Notes: generated from the sequence alone by a model not told the origin. A DNA stretch of 64,000 nt from Shewanella putrefaciens (GCF_016406325.1 NZ_CP066370.1:3968001-4032000), one strand, 5' to 3'; shown: positions 18,041 through 27,916, counted from the stretch's first letter. Made by a program: numbers and translations.

Positions 18041-18937
18041 ATGGGAACGGTGTTTTCACAGTTAAAAGGCTGCATAGCATTCTTAGGCTACGTCATTAAT
18101 ACGCTTTTTTGGGCTATTCCAATTGTCTTGATTAGCTTTATCAAGATTATTCCTTTTGGCCCAACCAGAACAGCCACTAGCTATGTGCTCGACTTCTGTG
18201 CCAGCGCTTGGATTAGCGTCAATGGCGTGATTGAGCGTTGCTTGCATCCCGTTAAAATAGAACTGAGTGGTGACACCGACTTTTCCACTAAAGAGTGGTA
18301 TATGGTGATTGCCAACCACCAGTCTTGGGTCGATATCCTGATCCTGCAGCGGATATTTAATCGCAAAATCCCCTTTCTTAAATTTTTCCTAAAGCAGGAG
18401 CTGATTTTTGTGCCTGTGCTTGGGCTTGCTTGGTGGGCACTGGACTTTCCGTTTATGCGCCGTTATAGCACTGCGCAGCTTAAAAAAAATCCGAAGTTAA
18501 AGGGTAAAGATATTGAAATCACACGTAAAGCTTGCGCTAAATTCAAAGCAAAACCTGTCAGTGTGATGAACTTTGTCGAAGGCACGCGCTTCAGCAAAGC
18601 CAAACATAAAAAGCAAAACTCACAGTTCCAACATTTATTAAAACCCAAAGCGGGCGGCATGGCCTTCGCGCTATCGGCCATGGGAGAACAGATCCACAAG
18701 TTAGTGGATGTGGCAATCTACTACCCAGACCATGTTCCAAGTTACTGGGACTACCTGACAGGCAAAGTGCCAAAGGTTAAAGTACACATTAACGTGTCTG
18801 ATATTGATCCTGCCATGCGCGGCGATTATATGAATGACCGTGATTTTAAAATTAGCTTCCAGGAACAGTTGAATCAACTCTGGCTCACCAAGGATCAAGT
18901 GATAAGCCAACTCGCAGGCCAAGTCGATAAAGAATAA
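18041..18937 (+). CDS. YihG-like lysophospholipid acyltransferase
   Basis: The 298-aa protein has an N-terminal membrane segment (about residues 10-35) and the four PlsC-type blocks. NHQSWVD contains the catalytic H(x4)D, FLKFFLKQELIFVP is block II, FVEGTRF is the glycerol-phosphate-binding block III, and a hydrophobic block IV follows. The enzyme probably acylates lysophosphatidic acid or another lysophospholipid in the inner membrane. It resembles E. coli YihG. A paralogue follows 13 bases later, so the pair is probably one operon. The acyl donor and acceptor are not known. Confidence 0.87.
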   Translation: MGTVFSQLKGCIAFLGYVINTLFWAIPIVLISFIKIIPFGPTRTATSYVLDFCASAWISVNGVIERCLHPVKIELSGDTDFSTKEWYMVIANHQSWVDILILQRIFNRKIPFLKFFLKQELIFVPVLGLAWWALDFPFMRRYSTAQLKKNPKLKGKDIEITRKACAKFKAKPVSVMNFVEGTRFSKAKHKKQNSQFQHLLKPKAGGMAFALSAMGEQIHKLVDVAIYYPDHVPSYWDYLTGKVPKVKVHINVSDIDPAMRGDYMNDRDFKISFQEQLNQLWLTKDQVISQLAGQVDKE

Positions 18938-18950
18938 GGGTTACACCAAT

Positions 18951-19895
18951 ATGTTGAATTTTCTCCCCGGTCCAGTGCTGTTTATACTCAGCCTGAGTTT
19001 GCTGATAATCAACACTGCCGTTTGGGGTTCACTTATTAGCCTTGGCGGATTGATGAAAATTGTAATGCCAGTGCAAAGGGCACGTAATGCCGTGACCACC
19101 GTCATGAATCGTTTTATGTGGGCTTGGGCCTGCTGTAACGGCGGCATTTTGTATCTCATCGCTAAAATTGAGTGGGATGTGCAAGGGCTCGAAGGACTCG
19201 ATAAAAATAGCTGGTATTTACTGATCAGCAACCACCTCAGTGGATTCGATATCGCCGCGCAAACTTACGTGTTACGTAACCATATCCCGATGCTTAAGTT
19301 CTTCCTTAAAAAAGAACTCATTTATGTACCCATTATGGGGCTGGGATGTTGGGCGCTGGATATGCCATTTATGAACAGAACTAGCCCCGCAAAACTTAAA
19401 AAAAATCCAAAGCTTAAGGGCAAAGATTTAGCAACCACACGCAGAGCCTGTGAAAAGTTTAGAAATATGCCTACCTCAATTATCAACTATGTTGAAGGTA
19501 GCCGTTTTACCCAAGATAAGCGCCAGCGTCAGAATTCTCCTTATCAATATTTACTGCGCCCTAAAGCAGGCGGTATCGCTTTTACTCTCTCGGCTATGGG
19601 CGAGCAATTTACTAATCTACTAGACATGACCATCGTTTACCCAGATGCACCTGAAGATATTCTATTTGGGGTGATGAACGGCAAAGTGAACAAAATAATT
19701 TTACGGATTAATGCCCTTCCAGTACCTCAGGTTGATGCAACACGCTATTTCTCTGAGTCTGAGTACCGCGTCGAATTCCAACGCTGGTTAAACCAAGTTT
19801 GGGCGGAAAAAGATCAACAAATTCACGCTTTGCTCCACACCAACCAAAATGTGGCAGATAGTGCCACCCGCCAAAATCATACTCAAGCTAGCTAA
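18951..19895 (+). CDS. YihG-like lysophospholipid acyltransferase (paralogue)
   Basis: This 314-aa protein is clearly paralogous to the upstream neighbour. The N-terminus is hydrophobic, NHLSGFD carries H(x4)D, PMLKFFLKKELIYVP is block II and YVEGSRFT is block III. The stretch AKLKKNPKLKGKD is almost shared between the two, which points to a local duplication followed by divergence. Its 3' end overlaps the end of the convergent DUF523 gene by four bases. It may differ in acyl-chain or acceptor choice (inference). Confidence 0.87.
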   Translation: MLNFLPGPVLFILSLSLLIINTAVWGSLISLGGLMKIVMPVQRARNAVTTVMNRFMWAWACCNGGILYLIAKIEWDVQGLEGLDKNSWYLLISNHLSGFDIAAQTYVLRNHIPMLKFFLKKELIYVPIMGLGCWALDMPFMNRTSPAKLKKNPKLKGKDLATTRRACEKFRNMPTSIINYVEGSRFTQDKRQRQNSPYQYLLRPKAGGIAFTLSAMGEQFTNLLDMTIVYPDAPEDILFGVMNGKVNKIILRINALPVPQVDATRYFSESEYRVEFQRWLNQVWAEKDQQIHALLHTNQNVADSATRQNHTQAS

Positions 19896-20398
19896 CGTCT
19901 TACACTGCTAGCTTCTAGCTCTGTAACGAATGCCGCCGCATCAGATAACTCAAATTCATTGAATACCGTTATCCCTGCGGCGCTGAGTTTTTCAGCCGTT
20001 AATCCTTGTCCCGCAATTAACTGTTTTACAAATTGACCATCGTAAATCTGCCTATTACCACAGGATGGACTGCGGGCTTTTAAAATCGCCACTTTAATCC
20101 CGTGTTGCTGCGCCAGTTTAAGCGCGAGATCGGCTCCCAGACTAAAAGCGTGGGTCACATCCTCACCTTGGGCAGTTAAGATGCGCTGTCCAATCCGCTC
20201 CGCTGGCGGTCTAGGTGTTGGCAAACCGCCTGCACATTCGGGACAAATTGCCACAATCCGCCCTTGCTCGAGCCACGTTTGCACCAGCTCGCTCTCCATC
20301 AAGTTATGGCCACCGTCGTAGCGCACCGCTTGTCCGAGTAAACAACTGCTCACTAACACTTTTTCCACTGTCATCCCCAAATGTCTCATTCCGCCCAT
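19892..20398 (-). CDS. DUF523 family protein (YbbK-like)
   Basis: The 168-aa protein starts its domain with KVLVSSCLLGQAVRYDGGHN, followed by CPECAGGLPTPRPPAE and LKARSPSCG. This cysteine arrangement is the signature of DUF523. Function is not established; the conserved cysteines suggest metal or sulfur chemistry (inference). Three in-frame ATG codons lie before the domain (20398, 20389, 20374). The first was kept, but MTVEKVLVSSC at 20374 is also possible. Confidence 0.8.
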   Translation of the reverse strand: MGGMRHLGMTVEKVLVSSCLLGQAVRYDGGHNLMESELVQTWLEQGRIVAICPECAGGLPTPRPPAERIGQRILTAQGEDVTHAFSLGADLALKLAQQHGIKVAILKARSPSCGNRQIYDGQFVKQLIAGQGLTAEKLSAAGITVFNEFELSDAAAFVTELEASSVRR

Positions 20399-20494
20399 AG
20401 CATAACGCGAAGGATAAACATGCCAAATGCATTTGGACGATTTACCCCAAAACCATCAACATCCGCAACGAGGTTGGAAGGTTAAAACCACGCT

Positions 20495-20506
20495 ATTGTT
20501 GACAAT
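20495..20506. promoter_or_regulatory. GntR operator 1 (prp operon)
   Basis: The palindrome ATTGTTGACAAT overlaps a TTGACA -35-like hexamer (20499-20504) with a CATAAC 18 bases downstream. It is the first of three copies of ATTGTyGACAAT before the GntR-family gene. Confidence 0.7.
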
Positions 20507-20625
20507 TTAATATTTAAATATTCATAACATAAAATATTAATAACGAGATAATAAAAATAAAATGATAAAAATCAATAACAAAAATAGAAAGCCATTGGAA
20601 TATAGACTTACGTCTAAGTAAACAC

Positions 20626-20637
20626 ATTGTTGACAAT
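20626..20637. promoter_or_regulatory. GntR operator 2 (prp operon)
   Basis: A second ATTGTTGACAAT. Its TTGACA (20630-20635) is spaced 17 bases from TATTTT (20653-20658), forming the promoter closest to the gene. A bound repressor would cover the -35 box. Confidence 0.75.
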
Positions 20638-20664
20638 CCACCAAGGGAGGGCTATTTTTTACCC

Positions 20665-20676
20665 ATTGTCGACAAT
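20665..20676. promoter_or_regulatory. GntR operator 3 (prp operon)
   Basis: ATTGTCGACAAT is a perfect palindrome placed at about the expected transcription start of the promoter at 20630-20658. Confidence 0.75.
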
Positions 20677-20689
20677 CCTATTAATAGTG

Positions 20690-21466
20690 ATGCGCTCTAT
20701 GTTGAAGCAAGACACGACGTTCGTTTCTGATGACACACATGTTTCCCACCTGCATAAGGTCAAATCGACCTCGGCAGATAAGACGTCGACCACATTAGCC
20801 GATCAAATTTTGGTGCAGATCCAAACCAGCATCATCAAGGGCGAACTGCCTGCGGGCAGCAAGATTAACGAGCAAGCACTGGCCGAAAAATACGGCATCA
20901 GCCGCGGCCCGACACGCGAAGCCCTGCAAACCTTAGAAAGACAACGTTTAGTAGTGCGGGCGCCCCATGTTGGTGCCCGCGTCGCCCAGCTAACAGTGAG
21001 TGAACTTAACGATTTATATCAACTACGTAGCGTGCTTGAAGGCATGGCCTGTGAACTCGCCGCCAGCCGTATTACCCCAGAACAATTAGCCAAATTAGAA
21101 GATCTGCTCGCAACGCAAGAAGCGGCGCTCGCCAAGGGCGATACTTACTTCCAAGAGGAAGGCGATGTCGACTTCCACTACCAAATTATTCAAGCCAGCG
21201 GTAACAAGCATCTGCAGGAAACCTTAGTCGGCGGCCTGTATCACTTGCTGCGTATGTATCGCTACCAGTGCACTAATAAAAATCGCCCCGTGAAAGCGAT
21301 TGCCGAACACAGACGCATAGTCGAAGCCATTGCCCAGCGCGATGGTGAGTTGGCCAGTTTGCTGATGCGCCGCCATATCGAACAGGGGCGTAAAAATACC
21401 GAATTACGCTTAATTGAATTGCAAGCCAATGCAGCCGCAAAAGAAACCTTAGCCAACATTAGCTAA
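20690..21466 (+). CDS. GntR-family (FCD) regulator of the propionate operon
   Basis: The protein (258 aa from ATG 20690) has an N-terminal winged helix ([49 protein letters not shown]) and a C-terminal all-helical FCD effector domain of the FadR group. FCD domains bind small carboxylic acids through a metal; 2-methylcitrate or a relative is plausible here. It leads the prpB-prpC-acnD-prpF cluster and sits right after three TTGTyGACAA palindromes, so it probably represses its own operon. This replaces the sigma-54 activator PrpR used by E. coli. A TTG at 20627 in the same frame lies inside operator 2 and was rejected; ATG 20699 is another possible start. Confidence 0.85.
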   Translation: MRSMLKQDTTFVSDDTHVSHLHKVKSTSADKTSTTLADQILVQIQTSIIKGELPAGSKINEQALAEKYGISRGPTREALQTLERQRLVVRAPHVGARVAQLTVSELNDLYQLRSVLEGMACELAASRITPEQLAKLEDLLATQEAALAKGDTYFQEEGDVDFHYQIIQASGNKHLQETLVGGLYHLLRMYRYQCTNKNRPVKAIAEHRRIVEAIAQRDGELASLLMRRHIEQGRKNTELRLIELQANAAAKETLANIS

Positions 21467-21518
21467 GTTCTTACGGCTCAATATGCCCACTTCCCATAAA
21501 ATGGAAAAGGATAACACC

Positions 21519-22397
21519 ATGACCCAAAGCGCAGGATTACGTTTTCGCCAAGCTCTTGCTAAGGCCAAACCGTTACAAATCGTTGGCACCACCAATGCCT
21601 ATTTTGCCTTAATGGCAGAACAAACAGGCTTCCAAGCCTTGTATCTTTCGGGCGCTGGCGTTGCCAATGCTTCCTACGGTTTGCCTGACTTGGGCATGAC
21701 CTCAATGAACGATGTGCTGATTGATGCCGGCCGCATCACCTCTGCCACGCAGGTGCCTTTATTGGTCGATATCGATACTGGCTGGGGCGGCGCATTCAAT
21801 ATTGCTCGTACCATCAAAGAATTCGAAAAAATCGGCGTCGCTGCAGTGCACATGGAAGACCAAGTGTCGCAAAAGCGTTGCGGCCACAGACCCAACAAAG
21901 CAGTTGTGAGCATTGAAGAAATGGTCGATCGCATTAAAGCGGCCGTCGATGCCCGTACCGATCCTAACTTTGTGATCATGGCGCGTACCGATGCAGTCGC
22001 CGTGGAAGGTTTAGAAGCGGGTATTGAACGTGCGCAAGCGTATATTGCCGCCGGCGCCGACATGATCTTCGCCGAAGCCTTAACTGAGCTAGACCAATAT
22101 CGCCACTTCAAGGCTCAAGTTAAAGCACCGATTTTGGCCAACATGACTGAATTTGGTCAAACCCAATTGTTCAATAAAGAAGAACTCGCCGAGGCGGGTG
22201 CCGACATGGTGCTCTACCCACTCGGTACTTTCCGTGCAGCCAACCAAGCCGCACTGAACGTCATGCAAGCGCTGATGAATGACGGTCATCAACGCAATGT
22301 GCTAGGCACTATGCAGACCCGTAAAGACTTGTATAAATACTTGGGCTACCACGCCTTTGAAGACAAGTTAGATCAACTGTTCAGCCAAGATAAATAA
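21519..22397 (+). CDS. prpB: 2-methylisocitrate lyase
   Basis: The 292-aa enzyme splits 2-methylisocitrate into pyruvate and succinate, the last step of the methylcitrate cycle. The catalytic KRCGH motif is at residues 119-123. Metal-binding aspartates lie in [10 protein letters not shown] (84-90). [18 protein letters not shown] is the substrate loop of the PEP mutase/isocitrate lyase superfamily. The ATG at 21519 stands behind AAAAGGA; upstream ATGs in frame lack such a site. The gene is 52 bases after the regulator stop, in the same operon. Confidence 0.96.
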   Translation: MTQSAGLRFRQALAKAKPLQIVGTTNAYFALMAEQTGFQALYLSGAGVANASYGLPDLGMTSMNDVLIDAGRITSATQVPLLVDIDTGWGGAFNIARTIKEFEKIGVAAVHMEDQVSQKRCGHRPNKAVVSIEEMVDRIKAAVDARTDPNFVIMARTDAVAVEGLEAGIERAQAYIAAGADMIFAEALTELDQYRHFKAQVKAPILANMTEFGQTQLFNKEELAEAGADMVLYPLGTFRAANQAALNVMQALMNDGHQRNVLGTMQTRKDLYKYLGYHAFEDKLDQLFSQDK

Positions 22398-22561
22398 CCG
22401 AAAAGCTGCAACCCTACAGGGTTTGGCGTTAAAGCAGATTTAGCGTTAAACAAGTTAAAAAAGTGCAGCCTTAACCAATAAATGTCGGCGAATGAGTGCT
22501 CTGAAATAAGCGTATTCATCCACCAGCAATAATCATACAGAGTTAACGGAAGGGAAGGATT

Positions 22562-23689
22562 ATGTCAGAAGCTAAAAAACTAAGCGGTGCAGGATTACGT
22601 GGCCAGAGCGCAGGCGAAACCGCATTAAGCACAGTGGGCGTATCAGGCTCGGGCCTCACATACCGCGGTTATGATGTGAAAGATCTCGGTGAAAATGCCA
22701 CCTTCGAAGAAGTCGCCTACCTTATTCTTTATGGCGAGCTGCCCACTCAAGCCCAACTTGATGCCTACAAAACCAAACTCAAAGGCCTTCGCGGTCTGCC
22801 GCAAGCATTAAAAGAAGTATTGGAGCGTATTCCAGCCGACACTCATCCTATGGATGTAATGCGTACTGGCTGCTCTATGCTAGGCAACTTAGAAGCCGAG
22901 CACAGCTTTGCCGAACAGAGTGAAATTACCGACCGTTTACTCGCCGCGTTCCCATCAATCATCTGTTACTGGTATCGCTTTAGCCACGATGGCGTGCGTA
23001 TCGACACTGAAACCGATGACGACCAAATTGGCGCACACTTCCTGCACTTGTTACATGGTAAAGCGCCGTCGGCACTGCATGCTAAAGTGATGGACGTATC
23101 GTTAATTCTTTATGCAGAACATGAATTTAACGCATCAACCTTTACCGCTCGCGTATGTGCTTCCACCCTGTCAGATATGCATTCATGCGTCACTGGGGCG
23201 ATTGGTTCACTGCGCGGTCCGCTGCATGGCGGCGCTAACGAAGCGGCGATGGAACTTATTCAAGACATGAAAGATGAAGCCGATGCGCGCGACATCTTAA
23301 TGGGCAAACTCGAGCGTAAAGATAAGATCATGGGCTTCGGTCACGCGATTTACCGCGACAGCGATCCACGTAACGCCATCATCAAAGAATGGTCAGAAAA
23401 ACTGGCGGCTGCCAACGGTGACGACCGCCTATACCGCGTATCAGTTGCCTGCGAAGCCCTGATGTGGGAACAGAAAAAACTCTTCTGTAATGCAGATTTT
23501 TTCCACGCCAGTGCTTACCACTACATGGATATTCCGACTAAGTTGTTTACGCCAATCTTCGTGTGTTCACGCGTCACAGGCTGGGCGGCGCACGTGATGG
23601 AGCAACGCTCTAACAACCGCATCATCCGCCCGAGTGCCGATTATGTGGGCGTTGCACCGCGCAAAGTGGTACCGATTGCCAACCGTTAA
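22562..23689 (+). CDS. prpC: 2-methylcitrate synthase
   Basis: The 375-aa protein is a short citrate synthase-type enzyme. It has GLRGQSAGETALSTVG at the N-terminus, SLRGPLHGGANEAAME with one active-site histidine, and GFGHAIYRDSDPR with another histidine followed by the catalytic Asp region. It condenses propionyl-CoA with oxaloacetate. It follows prpB by 164 bases and has a GGAAGGA ribosome-binding site. The operon position and AcnD downstream separate it from the housekeeping citrate synthase. Confidence 0.94.
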   Translation: MSEAKKLSGAGLRGQSAGETALSTVGVSGSGLTYRGYDVKDLGENATFEEVAYLILYGELPTQAQLDAYKTKLKGLRGLPQALKEVLERIPADTHPMDVMRTGCSMLGNLEAEHSFAEQSEITDRLLAAFPSIICYWYRFSHDGVRIDTETDDDQIGAHFLHLLHGKAPSALHAKVMDVSLILYAEHEFNASTFTARVCASTLSDMHSCVTGAIGSLRGPLHGGANEAAMELIQDMKDEADARDILMGKLERKDKIMGFGHAIYRDSDPRNAIIKEWSEKLAAANGDDRLYRVSVACEALMWEQKKLFCNADFFHASAYHYMDIPTKLFTPIFVCSRVTGWAAHVMEQRSNNRIIRPSADYVGVAPRKVVPIANR

Positions 23690-23705
23690 GCAAAATTGAC
23701 CACAC

Positions 23706-23743
23706 TTGGCGCGAGATTTCACTCAATGTAAGTCTCGCGCCAA
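23706..23743 (+). other. intercistronic hairpin prpC-acnD
   Basis: TTGGCGCGAGA and TCTCGCGCCAA form a perfect 11-bp stem with a 16-base loop. No T run follows, so it is more likely an mRNA stability or processing element than a terminator. Confidence 0.6.
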
Positions 23744-23769
23744 CTTCATTTTCCGAAATGGATGATGTT

Positions 23770-26373
23770 ATGAGCACTGCTATGAATACCCAATATCGCA
23801 AGCCCTTACCCGGCACTCAACTCGATTACTTCGATACCCGCGAAGCCGTAGAAGCCATTCAAGCTGGCGCGTATGCCAAGCTGCCTTATACCTCGCGCGT
23901 TTTAGCTGAAAACTTAGTCCGTCGCTGCGATCCGGCCGTTTTGACCGACTCGCTAAAACAGATTATCGAATCTAAGCAAGAACTGGATTTCCCTTGGTTT
24001 CCTGCCCGCGTGGTGTGCCACGACATTTTGGGGCAAACCGCTTTAGTTGACCTTGCAGGTCTGCGTGACGCTATTGCCGCTAAGGGTGGCGATCCGGCCA
24101 AAGTGAACCCAGTTGTACCAACACAATTAATTGTGGATCACTCACTCGCTGTCGAATTTGGTGGTTTTGATAAAGACGCCTTCGCCAAAAACCGCGCCAT
24201 CGAAGACAGACGCAACGAAGACAGATTCCACTTTATTGATTGGACGCAAAAAGCCTTTAAAAACATCGATGTTATCCCTCAGGGTAACGGCATCATGCAC
24301 CAAATTAACTTAGAACGTATGTCGCCTGTGGTGCATTCACGCAATGGCGTGGCCTTCCCTGATACCTTAGTTGGCACCGACAGCCACACACCACACGTTG
24401 ATGCACTGGGCGTTATCGCCATAGGTGTCGGCGGCTTAGAAGCCGAAAGCGTGATGCTAGGGCGCGCATCCTATATGCGTCTACCGGACATTATCGGTGT
24501 TGAGCTCACGGGCAAACCGCAGCCTGGCATTACGGCTACCGATATCGTATTAGCCTTGACCGAATTTTTACGCGCACAAAAAGTCGTGTCATCTTACTTA
24601 GAGTTCTTCGGCGAAGGAGCAGCGGCGCTGACATTAGGCGATCGCGCCACGATTTCGAATATGACACCTGAGTTTGGCGCTACTGCGGCCATGTTCTACA
24701 TCGACCAGCAAACCTTAGATTATTTGACCTTAACTGGCCGCGAAGCCGAGCAAGTTAAACTGGTTGAAACCTATGCCAAAACCGCAGGTTTGTGGGCCGA
24801 CAGCTTGACCGAAGTGCACTATCCACGCGTACTGCATTTTGATTTATCTTCGGTGGTGCGCACCATTGCAGGGCCATCAAACCCACATGCACGGGTGCCA
24901 ACGTCAGAATTGGCTGAGCGCGGAATTAGCGGCGTAGTCGAAAACGAGCCAGGCTTAATGCCCGATGGTGCTGTGATTATCGCGGCGATTACTAGCTGTA
25001 CTAACACCAGTAACCCACGCAACGTAATTGCCGCAGGTCTCATTGCCCGCAACGCCAACGCTAAAGGCTTAAGCCGCAAACCTTGGGTCAAAACCTCACT
25101 GGCACCCGGCTCTAAAGCGGTGCAATTATATTTAGAAGAAGCCAAGCTATTACCTGAGCTTGAACAACTCGGTTTTGGCATTGTTGGTTTTGCCTGCACG
25201 ACGTGTAACGGTATGAGCGGCGCGCTGGATCCTGTGATTCAAAAAGAAGTGATCGACCGCGACTTGTACGCCACCGCTGTGTTATCGGGTAACCGTAACT
25301 TCGATGGCCGTATTCATCCCTATGCCAAACAAGCCTTTTTGGCCTCACCGCCATTGGTCGTCGCCTACGCGATAGCTGGCACCATACGTTTCGATATCGA
25401 AAAGGATGTGTTGGGATTAGATAAAGACGGCAACCCCGTCAAACTTATCGATATTTGGCCATCGGATGAAGAAATCGATGCCGTGATTGCGACAAGTGTT
25501 AAACCTGAGCAGTTCCGTAAAGTGTACGAACCCATGTTCGATTTAGCCGTCGATTATGGCGAAAAAATCAGCCCGTTGTACGATTGGCGCCCGCAATCTA
25601 CTTATATTCGTCGCCCTCCTTACTGGGAAGGCGCATTGGCCGGAGAGCGCGCACTCAAAGGTATGCGACCACTGGCGGTGCTGGGTGACAACATCACCAC
25701 AGACCATTTATCGCCGTCGAACGCCATTATGATGGACAGCGCCGCAGGCGAATACCTGCACAAAATGGGCTTGCCGGAGGAAGACTTTAACTCCTACGCC
25801 ACCCACAGGGGGGATCACTTAACCGCCCAGCGCGCAACCTTTGCCAACCCTAAGCTTAAAAACGAAATGGCGCTGGTTGATGGCAAAGTGCAACAAGGTT
25901 CACTGACGCGTATCGAACCCGAAGGCCAAGTGACTCGTATGTGGGAAGCGATTGAAACCTATATGGAACGTAAGCAACCGCTGATCATCATTGCGGGCGC
26001 AGATTACGGCCAAGGTTCGTCCCGCGACTGGGCTGCCAAAGGCGTGCGTTTAGCGGGGGTGGAGGCCATTGTTGCCGAAGGTTTCGAGCGTATTCATCGC
26101 ACTAACTTAGTCGGTATGGGCGTGTTGCCACTGGAATTTAAAGCCGGTGACAACCGTGCCACCTATGGTATAGACGGCACAGAAGTGTTCGATGTCCTCG
26201 GCACGCCAGCGCCAAGAGCGAACTTAACCGTCGTTATCACCCGTAAAAACGGTGAGCGCATCGAAGTGCCGGTGACGTGTCGTCTCGATACCGCCGAAGA
26301 AGTGTCTATCTACGAAGCGGGCGGCGTATTGCAGCGTTTTGCTCAGGACTTTTTAGAATCGAATCTGAAATAA
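23770..26373 (+). CDS. acnD: Fe/S-dependent 2-methylcitrate dehydratase
   Basis: The 867-aa protein is an aconitase-family hydratase. The [4Fe-4S] cysteines lie in ITSCTNTSNP and in ACTTCNG. TDSHTPHVDALGVIAIGVGGLEAE and GADYGQGSSRDWAAKG are the usual substrate-binding segments. AcnD dehydrates 2-methylcitrate to an aconitate isomer and works with PrpF; together they replace PrpD. Start ATG 23770 gives MSTAMNTQYRKPLPG, the N-terminus recalled for the Shewanella enzyme. ATG 23758 and ATG 23782 are alternatives. Confidence 0.95.
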   Translation: MSTAMNTQYRKPLPGTQLDYFDTREAVEAIQAGAYAKLPYTSRVLAENLVRRCDPAVLTDSLKQIIESKQELDFPWFPARVVCHDILGQTALVDLAGLRDAIAAKGGDPAKVNPVVPTQLIVDHSLAVEFGGFDKDAFAKNRAIEDRRNEDRFHFIDWTQKAFKNIDVIPQGNGIMHQINLERMSPVVHSRNGVAFPDTLVGTDSHTPHVDALGVIAIGVGGLEAESVMLGRASYMRLPDIIGVELTGKPQPGITATDIVLALTEFLRAQKVVSSYLEFFGEGAAALTLGDRATISNMTPEFGATAAMFYIDQQTLDYLTLTGREAEQVKLVETYAKTAGLWADSLTEVHYPRVLHFDLSSVVRTIAGPSNPHARVPTSELAERGISGVVENEPGLMPDGAVIIAAITSCTNTSNPRNVIAAGLIARNANAKGLSRKPWVKTSLAPGSKAVQLYLEEAKLLPELEQLGFGIVGFACTTCNGMSGALDPVIQKEVIDRDLYATAVLSGNRNFDGRIHPYAKQAFLASPPLVVAYAIAGTIRFDIEKDVLGLDKDGNPVKLIDIWPSDEEIDAVIATSVKPEQFRKVYEPMFDLAVDYGEKISPLYDWRPQSTYIRRPPYWEGALAGERALKGMRPLAVLGDNITTDHLSPSNAIMMDSAAGEYLHKMGLPEEDFNSYATHRGDHLTAQRATFANPKLKNEMALVDGKVQQGSLTRIEPEGQVTRMWEAIETYMERKQPLIIIAGADYGQGSSRDWAAKGVRLAGVEAIVAEGFERIHRTNLVGMGVLPLEFKAGDNRATYGIDGTEVFDVLGTPAPRANLTVVITRKNGERIEVPVTCRLDTAEEVSIYEAGGVLQRFAQDFLESNLK

Positions 26374-26385
26374 CACTCGCGCTAA

Positions 26386-26420
26386 AAAGGCGGCGATACC
26401 CATTTAGAATCGCCGCCTTT
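26386..26420 (+). other. intercistronic hairpin acnD-prpF
   Basis: AAAGGCGGCGAT and ATCGCCGCCTTT form a perfect 12-bp stem with an 11-base loop, 12 bases after the acnD stop. Only three T residues end the stem. It may slow read-through or protect the mRNA. Confidence 0.6.
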
Positions 26421-26466
26421 GATACCGACGCTAACCTGTATCGCTATTCCCTATGGAGTTAATAGC

Positions 26467-27666
26467 ATGAGTAACAATCTTTTTCCGCCCCAAATAAAAG
26501 TCGCCGCGACCTATATGCGCGGCGGCACCAGTAAAGGGGTGTTTTTCCGTCTGCAGGATTTACCTCAGGCCGCACAAGTTGCTGGCCCTGCCCGTGATGC
26601 CTTGTTACTGCGAGTGATAGGCAGTCCCGACCCTTACGGTAAGCAAATCGATGGTATGGGTGGTGCCACCTCCAGCACCAGCAAGACGGTTATTCTGTCA
26701 AAAAGCAGTCAAGCCGACCACGATGTCGATTATCTCTTTGGCCAAGTGTCTATCGACAAACCTTTTGTCGATTGGAGCGGTAACTGTGGCAACTTGACCG
26801 CAGCCGTCGGAGCCTTTGCCATCAGCAATGGTTTGATTGATGCTGCACGTATTCCAAAAAATGGCATTTGTACCGTGCGAATTTGGCAAGCCAACATAAG
26901 CAAAACCATTATCGCCCATGTGCCAATCACCAACGGTGAAGTGCAAGAAACCGGTGATTTTGAGCTCGATGGTGTGACCTTTCCTGCCGCCGAAGTGCAA
27001 ATCGAATTTATAAACCCTGCTGCAGATGAGGATGCCAGCAGTGGCGGTGGCAACATGTTCCCTACGGGCAATCTTGTCGATGTGCTAGAAGTGCCGGGCA
27101 TTGGCAGCTTTAACGCTACTATGATCAACGCGGGCATTCCCACCATTTTTATCAACGCGCAGGACTTAGGCTACACGGGCACTGAGCTACAGGATGATAT
27201 TAATAGCGACAATGCTGCCCTTGCCAAATTTGAAACCATTCGCGCCTATGGCGCCGTGCGTATGAGCTTGATTTCGCATATTGATGAAGCAGTTGCACGC
27301 CAACACACGCCTAAGATCGCCTTTGTCGCTAAACCTAAAGCCTATGTGTCATCGAGCGGCAAAACCGTCAATGCCGATGAAATCGATCTACTGGTGCGCG
27401 CCTTGTCTATGGGCAAACTGCACCACGCTATGATGGGCACGGCTGCCGTTGCTATTGGTACGGCGGCGGCAATTCCCGGCACTTTAGTAAACCTCGCCGC
27501 AGGCGGTGGCGAAAAGGAAGCGGTACGCTTTGGGCATCCTTCAGGCACGCTGCGCGTGGGTGCGCAGGCCATTCAAGAAAATGGCGAATGGACAGTCGTC
27601 AAAGCCATTATGAGCCGCAGTGCTCGGGTGCTGATGGAAGGTTTTGTACGAGTACCCGCTACGTAG
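26467..27666 (+). CDS. prpF: aconitate isomerase PrpF
   Basis: The 399-aa protein contains YMRGGTSKGVFF near the N-terminus and DGMGGATSSTSKTVIL, hallmarks of PrpF. The fold is related to diaminopimelate epimerase. PrpF isomerises the AcnD product trans-2-methylaconitate to the cis form so that aconitase can use it. The ATG at 26467 follows GGAG and fits the family N-terminus (MSNNLFPPQIKVAATYMRGG). It is the last gene of the prp operon. Confidence 0.95.
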   Translation: MSNNLFPPQIKVAATYMRGGTSKGVFFRLQDLPQAAQVAGPARDALLLRVIGSPDPYGKQIDGMGGATSSTSKTVILSKSSQADHDVDYLFGQVSIDKPFVDWSGNCGNLTAAVGAFAISNGLIDAARIPKNGICTVRIWQANISKTIIAHVPITNGEVQETGDFELDGVTFPAAEVQIEFINPAADEDASSGGGNMFPTGNLVDVLEVPGIGSFNATMINAGIPTIFINAQDLGYTGTELQDDINSDNAALAKFETIRAYGAVRMSLISHIDEAVARQHTPKIAFVAKPKAYVSSSGKTVNADEIDLLVRALSMGKLHHAMMGTAAVAIGTAAAIPGTLVNLAAGGGEKEAVRFGHPSGTLRVGAQAIQENGEWTVVKAIMSRSARVLMEGFVRVPAT

Positions 27667-27705
27667 CTTTATATATCCTTTATATCTTAATAAAACAGTT
27701 TAACC

Positions 27706-27746
27706 AAAGACCTTGCTTCTCCCCCTTCCGGCAAGGTCTTTTCTTT
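27706..27746 (+). terminator. intrinsic terminator of the prp operon
   Basis: The stem AAAGACCTTGC / GCAAGGTCTTT has a 14-base loop and a T-rich tail. Confidence 0.85.
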
Positions 27747-27916
27747 TCCAATATCCCAAGTAACAGCACAGCAATAATTTGTTCGTCAGCTAATATGTTG
27801 GCATACCGTAAACAATGCTAAGATTCTTGGGCTAGGTAAAAACAATAATGACAACTGTGATATAGCCCAAAAATGAGTAGATAACGAAGCTAAGATCAGC
27901 ACTCATTTCAAACGGG

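Noticed and set aside
20627-20689. Upstream TTG start for the GntR gene
   Set aside because: It falls in operator 2 and upstream of the likely transcription start.
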